A stretch of 64,000 bases of DNA, taken from positions 231,909,771-231,973,770 of the forward strand of contig OY294067.1 in NCBI GenBank assembly GCA_958510875.1, given 5' to 3'. The notes beneath the pieces are model-generated. The model worked only from the letters and a program-made list of their open reading frames with translations. It was not told where the DNA came from and ran no database searches. This document shows, one piece after another, positions 55,618-64,000 of the stretch (the stretch's first letter is position 1; every line of letters begins with the position of its first letter). Source of the stretch: Endomychus coccineus. Lineage: Eukaryota > Arthropoda > Insecta > Coleoptera > Endomychidae. The position numbers and the translations under genes were made by a program.

Positions 55618-57490
55618 ATAGAAATTAAAAAAATTAAACAAAATAGCTGAAGGTGTGGATTATCTTCAGCTTATTTGAGACAACATTAGCTCAAAATACT
55701 GGAAATGTATCCGATGAAGATGAACCGTGACCGTCAAAAAACGCTTAACAACTTCCTGGCTTGTATATAAGAGTTGTAGTCAGTCGTGAGACGTTATAAG
55801 TAAATACAATTCAGTTTCATTGGGTTCTGTAAAAATAATTACATTCATTCTTACAAAAACTATAATTAATACGGTGATATTCTCATTATTGAATTTTGTG
55901 TTTATTGGTATTCCCATTGTTGGATTTAGTGTTTATTTTGAAGATATTTTGATGAAAAACATTATGATTCAAAATTTGTATATTCGAGCGATAAGTAGGT
56001 TAGATAATACATTTAAAAAAATGCTATTCAACCAGTAACGAGATAACTGAGAAAGAAGAAACTCTCCTCCGAACTGGTGTTAGATTTTGACATTTAACCT
56101 GCTGTTGGAGAGTTTTAATAACACTTCAAAATCGACTTATACATCATTCTGTAAATATTTGCCTCGAGAACTATTTTTACCTTTGACTCTTTTATTTTGG
56201 TTGATAAAAAATAAACATAAATATTATGGCTAACTTCAATTTAACGGCCTTTAATCCCGAACATTCAGTTTTAATCTCGTTTTAATTTAACTCAATCGGT
56301 TTAAACGCAATTTTCTTTTCTTCATTCATTGCCTCCTATGAACTAAACACTATTACCGTCAGGTCCAGATTCCTCAAAATTAAAAACATGTGAACCAATA
56401 TACTGTTTCTAATAGTAAAATGACAATGGACACTAATCATAGATTGCTAGAATTCAGCGTGCTTTGTCAAAGTTGATGAAGTGCTTATCAAGATAAGTGC
56501 GGTTCATGACGATAAATAAGAGCAATAATTTAGTAAATGCTTTTGATATAACTAACCCATTTTAATATTCAAAACACTGTAATGGTTCATAACTTTTTAA
56601 TTTTGAGGAATCCAGACCCTAAGGTAATAGTATAGTTTAAATTATAGGATGAAATGAATGAAGAAAAGAAAATTGCATTACTTTGAAAAAGTTCGCCCCC
56701 TTAATAAAACTTTGTTTATTCTATGCATGATCCGAGATTAAAACTGAATTTTCGGGAGTGAAGGTCGTTACCTTGAAGTTAGGAGTAATATTTTTATTTA
56801 TTTTTTATTAACCAAATGAACACGCATAAAGGTGTCAAATGTTAAAATAGTTCTCCATGTAAATATTTACAAAATGATATAATTCGACATTGCAGTGCTA
56901 TTAAACCTTCTAAAATAGGAGGTTATATGTCAAAATCTAACACCAGTGAGTGTCCTTTTTCAGATATCTCGCTACGGGTTGAATTGAATTTTTTAAAATG
57001 TATTATGTAACCTACATTCGCCCGAATTTAAAAAAATTGAAACCCAATGTTTTAAATCAAATACCTTCAAAACGCACAGAAAAAAGCAATAATAGGAATA
57101 ACAATAATGTAATATTGTAGTTCTTTGTAAGAATGATTCTATTATTTGAATTATTTTAACGAAACCTAATGAAACTGAATTGTATTTATTTATAATGTTT
57201 CACGACTAACCACAAATCTTATTTACCGCACAAGCTAGGAAGTTAATAAAATATAAAAGATTTCACACTGTGGACACACTATAACAGTAAAAATAAGAAA
57301 TTTTCACCATTAATTTTAGTGGATAAGGGTGAATATTTCTCATTTATAAAGCTAGGAAGTTGTTTAGCATTTTTTGACGGTCAAGGTTCATCTTCATGGG
57401 ATATATTCCCAGTATTTTGAGCTAATGCTATCTCAAATGAGCGAATCCATATCTTCAGCTATTATATTTAATTTATTTAATTTTAATATT
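55618..57490. repeat. 1.9 kb palindromic (fold-back) element
   Basis: Outer segments AAAATAGCTGAAGGTGTGGA (left) and TCCATATCTTCAGCTATTAT (right) are inverted, as are GATGAAGATGAACCGTGACC / GGTCAAGGTTCATCTTCATG and further blocks up to a spacer of about 180 bp near 56400-56580. Arms of about 800 bp are diverged. No transposase frame recognised. Confidence 0.8.
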
Positions 57491-57705
57491 GCTGACAACG
57501 CTATATGGTAATTTATGCCACCCACAGCTTGAAATATTTTTTGTCTACGGGAGCTAACTCAACTCGTCCTTAAAGATGCATCTGGTTAACAGTTTGTAAC
57601 ATGGTACCTTTTAATTCCTAATTTTTTACGGTTTGGTATCATTTGACTGTTAATTCTATGTTGCATGGATCTTTTGAAATTTTACTGGTAAAAAGACAAG
57701 GGATT

Positions 57706-57790
57706 AGCGGCAGTTAGCCGAGTGATCAAGGCAGTAGCGGTGGTCAAGGGATGAGCCCCTATAGTTTCGCACGCTCTTCATTGAGCTCTA
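57706..57790 (+). other. tRNA-like A-box segment, doubtful
   Basis: GGCAGTTAGCCGAGTGATCA and AGGC resemble the 5' half of a Ser/Leu-type tRNA (A box). The expected B box nearby (TAGTTTCGCACGC) is degraded. Possibly a SINE relic. Confidence 0.25.
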
Positions 57791-57819
57791 AATTTGACTC
57801 AATGACTGTACATAGGTTC

Positions 57820-58320
57820 TGTGATTAACAGACTTAGAATCACGTTTTATGAGAATCATCTTCAGGATAGATCTTTTCTAACAATTGGTTCCTTTAGCTA
57901 AATATTAACATTTTTATAAACTGATGGTTCTAATTAAAACAATGTTCAGCAGAGGCGAAGTTTTTGTTTTTAGTACTATACTTATGGTCAAAAAGCCTTT
58001 TCTTGAAACATTGTTCAGAGATTCATGTATAAGTCCCATCGCGATCTGAACAGTTTTAAATGTGAAAAATATTTATAAAGTTAGTAGGTTCATGCGCAAC
58101 ATTCATGTCTCCGGTATGAAAATTATCTTTGTTACTGTTCCTATTATTTATACGTGATGATTATAGATTTTGTTTAATAATTTTTTTTCTTTAATGATTT
58201 AAAAAATGATTTTAGGTAGCCATTCGTTTCCAGTGTATTACAAACTTCTTCAAATTTTTGGGACGGTTTTCTGGGTGTGACAATTTTGCAGGCTGCTTAT
58301 CAAACTTTTTTATTGAAATT
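57820..58320 (-). pseudogene. degraded Penelope-like copy (endonuclease end)
   Basis: Aligns by eye with 820-1430 of the intact element: GATTAACAGACTTAGAATCA, ATCTTCAGGATAGATCTTTT, TAGGTTCATGCGCAAC and TAGCCATTCGTTTCCAGTGT match with indels. Same orientation (minus). Heavily broken. Confidence 0.8.
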
Positions 58321-59089
58321 AAATAATACGATAACGGCAGGTTTAAGTGGAGCTATTTATTTCAAGTCCAATATTTCGCAATAGTTCATTGCTTCATCGG
58401 GGATTTTCTAAATTTTTTAAATAAATCACCCTATATTTTGTGTTAGAAAGTGAAAACACACTTCATGTTCTTTCTTTTGTATAAAGCATTCTCTATACCT
58501 AATATCATTCATCACTAAGATGTTTTCAATTTAATAAGAAAAAGAGATTATTATTGAGTTAAACTATAATTCTTCCACGGCTAACTAGTTATAATAAAAT
58601 AATTTCTAAAAATCTCTTTTGTTATAAGTTGGAAATATCTCAGAAGATTATTATTTTAGGTACAGGGAGTTCGTAATATGAAAAGCTGTGATCAATTGAT
58701 CACGTGACTTCCCTCACTTTTGTTATCGAAATAGCTTTCGGACACTCCTACGGGTCAAATTTAATTGATTGTAGGAACAGGAAATGTATAGGAAAGGATC
58801 TAGAAACCGCTAATGACGTTAAATTATACTCTACGTTACATTAAAATTTCATCCAAATGGTATAATGTTATTTCACAACTCTATGTTTCATACTAACACG
58901 TCAGGTTGAGTTTCGCAAGTATTCACACTATAATATAGCCTTGTTTCATACTGACACTTGCTGACCCATGAACTATCAAAATGTACCACAGAATAAAGAT
59001 ATAAAATAGATCATGACGTCACTTGAATCTTAACATGAGAATTTCGGATCTTTTTGCAGATTAATTATATACGTATGATAAATATTTCT
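58321..59089. other. intron, nothing recognised
   Basis: AT-rich, with an AGTTCATTGCTTCATCGGGG stretch at 58383-58402 next to the Penelope relic that may belong to its tail. Confidence 0.4.
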
Positions 59090-59310
59090 AACCAGAAAAA
59101 CACGGTTCTCCATATGATTAAATAAAATACAATAATTCCATTTGAAAAAATGAAGATAGATGTCATAAATACCATTCGAAACGGAGATATCGCGTCCAAA
59201 AACAATACAGTTCCTATTTCATTTTGAAGCGATCTGCAAAATTTCAAATCCGTAGGACCAATAGGAACGTCGCAACTGTATCCACAGTGGATTACGCACT
59301 TGCACATACA
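59090..59310 (-). repeat. dispersed repeat, copy B
   Basis: Inverted homologue of 35690-35900. The start of the shared part (ATCCACTGTGGATACA-like) is inside a small inverted repeat. Confidence 0.75.
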
Positions 59311-59490
59311 TACACAGACATCATGTCGAAAGTAGTATAATTCCCTTTACACTATATACCACGAATAGTGAGGGAAGTAATGAAAGCACTTAAATGTCCT
59401 ATCGTTCCACTCTTTACTATGTGATATGACATCTTATCCATATTGTAAAATTAAACACTAGGTACTATGTTGATATAGCATCTATTTGTA

Positions 59491-59537
59491 ACTTCCGTTA
59501 CTCGAGTTTCAACGTTATTACACCATCTTCAGGCGGT
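59491..59537 (-). ncRNA. degenerate hammerhead ribozyme relic
   Basis: On the minus strand: ACCGC, core CTGAAGA, a stem II region TGGTGTAATAACGTT whose pairing is decayed, core GAA, self-complementary ACTCGAGT (same place and length as ACGTACGT in the intact copies), A, then ACGG, able to pair with CCG. It lies near a Penelope relic. Confidence 0.4.
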
Positions 59538-59939
59538 ATTTAAATACAAATAAAATACATAAAATAACAACTATAAATATTTATTGGTGGCAGAGGATTA
59601 CTGTGGTCATTAGTACCAATGAAGTTTAAGGATTATCATTGTAGGACTACGAAATACGTAAAACGTCTTTTCACTTTTTGAAATAAAATACTGAGCGGAT
59701 TCATTCATAACAATTGAGAAAATCTGGTGTTCGAATTTTGTCTCGCACTCTTTTCAGTTATAACAATATTTGAAAACGGTTCGGACCATGGTGAAAAAGT
59801 TATGCCTGCAAAAAATCCATGTCGGGTTGTTTCGTTTGGAGTGATGCCCGGGCATTGAACTCGCGATGATTTTCATATAGGGAAATCGGCTCAGGATGAT
59901 ACGGCTTATTTAACATCAGAATTATATAAAAATCCAGAT

Positions 59940-60975
59940 ATTGACCAGGCCTATCTATCTTTGTGGACTTGGCTAAAGCCTTCAATACTGTCAATCACGA
60001 AATCTTGCTCGACACACTATATAACTATGGATTCAGGGGTTTTGAACATAAATTGCTCCCTAGCTATTTAGAAAACAGAAAACAAGTTGTTGTATGCAAT
60101 AATACTACTAGCTCTGAAAAGGCAATTCAATGTGGTGTTCCACAAGGATCAATATTGGGGCCTATTATCTTTTTAATTTATATCGATGACGTATTTCAGC
60201 TGTCTGTTCATGGAAAAGTCGTGAGTTTCGCAGATGATACAGCCATTATGTAATAACTATAAAGCAAGAATGTGGATAGAGCTTAAAACCTGTCTCCAGG
60301 AATGAAGCTATTGAAATATTTGAGTTCCTCAACAGTAGATTACTTTCAATAAATGTCAATAAAACAAAGTTTGTTCCCTTTTCGATTCATGCAATTCAAT
60401 TACCAAAATACGAAATGTTGGAAATACTTATAAATGACAAATTAATGACGATACAAGAGGCAAGTAACATTAAATATGTTGGGATACAAAAAGATAGTCA
60501 TCTAGGATGGGATAAACATGCAAAAAGTCTAGTAACAAGAATGAGATGTGTTATTCCAAAATTAAAATATCTAAAAACGTTCTGTGATCAGAATCAATTA
60601 AAAACCATACATTTTGTCTTAATACAGTCCATTCTGAATTATGGAATTCCTACTTGGGGAGGAATAACAAACCACTATTTGAATAGCATTAACGTTACTC
60701 AAAAATTGATCTTGAAAATAAGCCATTCAGATACAGCACGGAATCTCTATACAAAGATAGTAAAATACTAGATACCAGACAATTATTTTATCAAGCATTA
60801 TCTACTTACTATTCCCAAAATACAGATAAAGTTTATATCATTCACATGACACTAGAGAGAAAGCAAATTACTTTATCATCCCCAAAATGAACAAAACATT
60901 AGGTCAAAGATCACATGTGTTTCTTGCACCAAAAATATATAATTCCTTACCAACTGAAATGAAAGATATAAAATC
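59940..60975 (+). pseudogene. LINE reverse transcriptase, CR1/Jockey-like, 5'-truncated
   Basis: 60-250 reads VDLAKAFNTVNHEILLDTLY (motif A), VVCNNTTSSEKAIQCGVPQG, SILGPIIFLIYIDD (motif B) and VVSFADDTAIM (catalytic FADD). After a stop, 60415-60771 continues the thumb (NIKYVGIQKDSHLGWDKHAK, LNYGIPTWGG). Near 60900 it reads HVFLAPKIYNSLPTEMKDIK, the usual end region of this ORF, and runs directly into a tRNA-headed repeat. The 5' part including endonuclease is missing. Motif acids are intact, but stops at 60253 and 60769 break the frame. Confidence 0.8.
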
Positions 60976-61207
60976 TAATAGGACCGAAGTGGTGTAATTG
61001 GTAAACACCCTGGACTAGAAATCCAGAAATGTGGGTTCGAATCCCGCCTATGGTTCAATCTTTTACGTTTATTCATCTTTATAATCCTATGTTAAATTAT
61101 CTAAGTTATCTTCATAATTCAGAAAATTTAATTCTATATCTCTTAAGTTACATACACGATAGTGGCCAATTAGGCAAAGAAACTTTAAACTTGTTTATAT
61201 ATATAAT
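60966..61207 (+). mobile_element. tRNA-headed SINE-like repeat, copy 1
   Basis: Unit of about 240 bp: short leader AAATCTAATAGG, tRNA-like head, body (TTCATCTTTATAATCCTATG ... CTTGTTTATATATAT). Repeated almost identically at 61445-61684. It abuts the end of the LINE. Confidence 0.7.
60983..61054 (+). tRNA. tRNA-like head, anticodon loop CTAGAAA
   Basis: 72 nt fold: acceptor ACCGAAG/CTATGGT (one mismatch), D stem GTGT/ACAC, anticodon stem CTGGA/TCCAG with loop CTAGAAA (AGA, Ser by code), T stem GTGGG/CCCGC with a G-U-type pair. Pol III A box TGGTGTAATTGG and B box GGTTCGAATCC are intact. The short variable loop does not fit a true tRNA-Ser, so this is a tRNA-derived repeat head or pseudogene. 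Confidence 0.55.
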
Positions 61208-61444
61208 TAACCAGAACAATTCTCAGTCAGTTCTATTGAAATATATAAGAACCAGGATGCTGTCATTTGAATAAGAACTGTCAAGTAACTGCCAACCATA
61301 GCAGTACTAACCTACAATCCTTACTTCAAAAAACGACTGAACTTTAGATGAATGTGCGTGAATAGTTGATCTATGGTAGGGCATCGAATCGCATTGTGTT
61401 TATCAATGATCTACTATCCTTTCAGAGGTTTATATTTACAAAAA

Positions 61445-62576
<1,132 letters not shown>

Positions 62577-63900
62577 GTATATATATATTATATATAATAA
62601 ATATAATTTGATATAATCTTTCACTATATGGAAATGCTCATATGTACCCATAAACAAGGTCTTACCTACATGGGATATGTAAGTTTATTCTATATACTCT
62701 AATGTACTATAACTACTACTTACTATTATAATAATTATCTGAATAAACCATTATTATTGTTGAACTACATTTTTGAAATACCACCATATAATCACATCAA
62801 TCCCTATATTGCAAGTATAGGGAACATGAGCATAATCTAAATTTTAAATAATATATAGGGTGTCCCATTTATGAAATGTTTGGTTCACCCTAGTAATATT
62901 GAACAGTACATATAGGAACATAATTTTAAAATTTGATGTTTACAATTTTTTTAAATAACTTTAATATCTTCTATACACAATAATGCCGCATCCTGTTTAT
63001 ATTAAACAAGTTCAAATGTTCTTCACTTATTGGGCTACAATTCCGTGTAAGTAAGTATATTGGAGATATAGATATGTTAAATAATCTAAGATATCTTAGT
63101 GACTCAGAAAAACTATTCCATATCTATGGAACGCCGTTTTACTATTTATTAACAGCAGGCTTATGGTTTCCAAAAAAATTTACTACCCATTAAATCGCAA
63201 CCAAGATCATAGCAAATAGTACGATTTTGTAGAATTGCCTAAATCATAATATCAGTTCATCTTAAAATAATTGTACTACATATTTGGGGATGCTATTTCC
63301 ATTCAAAGCCAGTCGATTCGTTTGTATTTAAATTCAAAGCTGCTCTAAGAGGATTAATTTCTAAACAATTACAGGAATAAATTGTGTCCGCATAGAATGT
63401 TAGCCGAATTTCTATTGTACTGAGAGTTAATATGCTAGGGAAATTTCAGTCGCTACCAAAGTTTACATTTAATGAGTATTTATCATATATAAGAGTTTCA
63501 TTTCTATCACATTCCTACAGTTTTCGGCTCATTCAAATTTATAGGATAATATAAATGTTTGGCTGAGTTCATATTAATCCAAATTGAGAATTTTTGTATT
63601 CGACTAATATATATTGTTTCCAATTTTTTGGAAGCATTTCGTAAACCTTTGGATAGTTGGAATTACTTATATTAATATGTTTTCCCAATTTCTTGGTTAT
63701 ATAAATTTCAATTGTAAACGTGGTTATATTTCGATTCACATGCTTATTTCTATCTTTGCAAGATATTCTGTCGTTACATTTTATTGTACTATTAAAATTT
63801 AATTAGCAAAAATAAGACTTTTCATGAATTCTCTCATTTATCAGTAATCGGAATTTCAATGGTATGTAATTTTTATTTTATCTGCATTATTACGTTATAG
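62577..63900 (+). other. intron, nothing firm
   Basis: Begins with more TA repeats (62577-62600). A GGGTGTCCCATTTATGAAAT near 62868 looks like a mariner terminal scrap. A strong donor-like CCGT-GTAAGT at 63046 has no convincing exon before it. Confidence 0.45.
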
Positions 63901-63998
63901 GAAATGAAAATCTTCCACCTTATTATAGAAATATTCAAATTTTTGCAGGAATTTATATCATATGCTTTTTATTGACTTTCTATTTCATGTACCTAAGG
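63901..63998 (+). CDS. candidate transmembrane exon of PGRP-like gene
   Basis: Acceptor TTACGTTATAG. Read from the third base it is open to the window end: NENLPPYYRNIQ, then IFAGIYIICFLLTFYFMYLR, about 20 hydrophobic residues and a positive end, followed by GT at 63999. PGRP-LC-type receptors have a membrane segment after the cytoplasmic cRHIM part, so position and content fit. Direct joining of 51169 to 63901, however, makes T plus GA, a stop. There must be an intervening exon, or this segment is not part of that transcript. Confidence 0.4.
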
Positions 63999-64000
63999 GT

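Overview
This 64 kb window is animal, almost certainly insect, nuclear DNA. It is AT-rich, its genes are split by introns with GT/AG borders, and most of the sequence is transposable-element debris of insect type: Tc1/mariner-like elements, a Penelope-like element, a Helitron, copia relics and several LINE clades. A beetle or related insect is plausible, but the species cannot be fixed from the sequence.

Two host genes are visible, both on the + strand. The first is the 3' half of an ankyrin gene, from before position 1 to about 34,575. Nine exons join in frame: three for the UPA region (3214-3375, 3573-3710, 3767-3953), two for the death domain and following helices (8873-9079, 9135-9380), three for the unstructured tail (13083-13364, 18022-19350, 24054-24129) and a terminal exon (33802-33925). 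The ankyrin repeats and ZU5 domains must lie to the left. A tenth exon, 20013-20119, fits as an alternative last exon. It has a good acceptor, is in the right phase, and ends the protein in a 19-20 residue hydrophobic segment followed at once by a stop. It would turn a cytosolic adaptor into a tail-anchored membrane protein, and it is the most interesting item here.

The second gene starts near 50.8 kb. Its first coding exon (50863-51169) resembles the cytoplasmic, cRHIM-bearing end of a PGRP-LC-type receptor of the IMD immune pathway, with a kappaB-like site about 220 bp upstream. A candidate membrane-spanning exon lies at the very end of the window (63901-63998), but its phase does not join directly to exon 1.

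Layout of the rest: a Penelope-like element flanked by exact-length 281 bp inverted arms, each with a hammerhead ribozyme (0.2-2.7 kb); a Helitron, a dead transposase, a copia relic with a half-tRNA primer site, and a LINE tail inside one ankyrin intron (4.3-8.8 kb); a nested mariner-like element (10-12.9 kb); palindromic elements (15.3-16.7, 20.5-21.8, 31.5-33.7 kb); LINE and LTR insertions (24.8-29.7 kb); MULE plus copia relics (36.6-39.8 kb); three mariner-like elements almost end to end (41.7-48.9 kb); a fold-back element with 144 bp internal repeats (51.6-53.6 kb); another 1.9 kb palindrome (55.6-57.5 kb); Penelope relics (57.8-59.5 kb); and a LINE / tRNA-headed repeat / TA-microsatellite / R2-type LINE cluster (59.9-62.6 kb). 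No CRISPR array, rRNA or operon is present. All calls were made by eye, without database searches.
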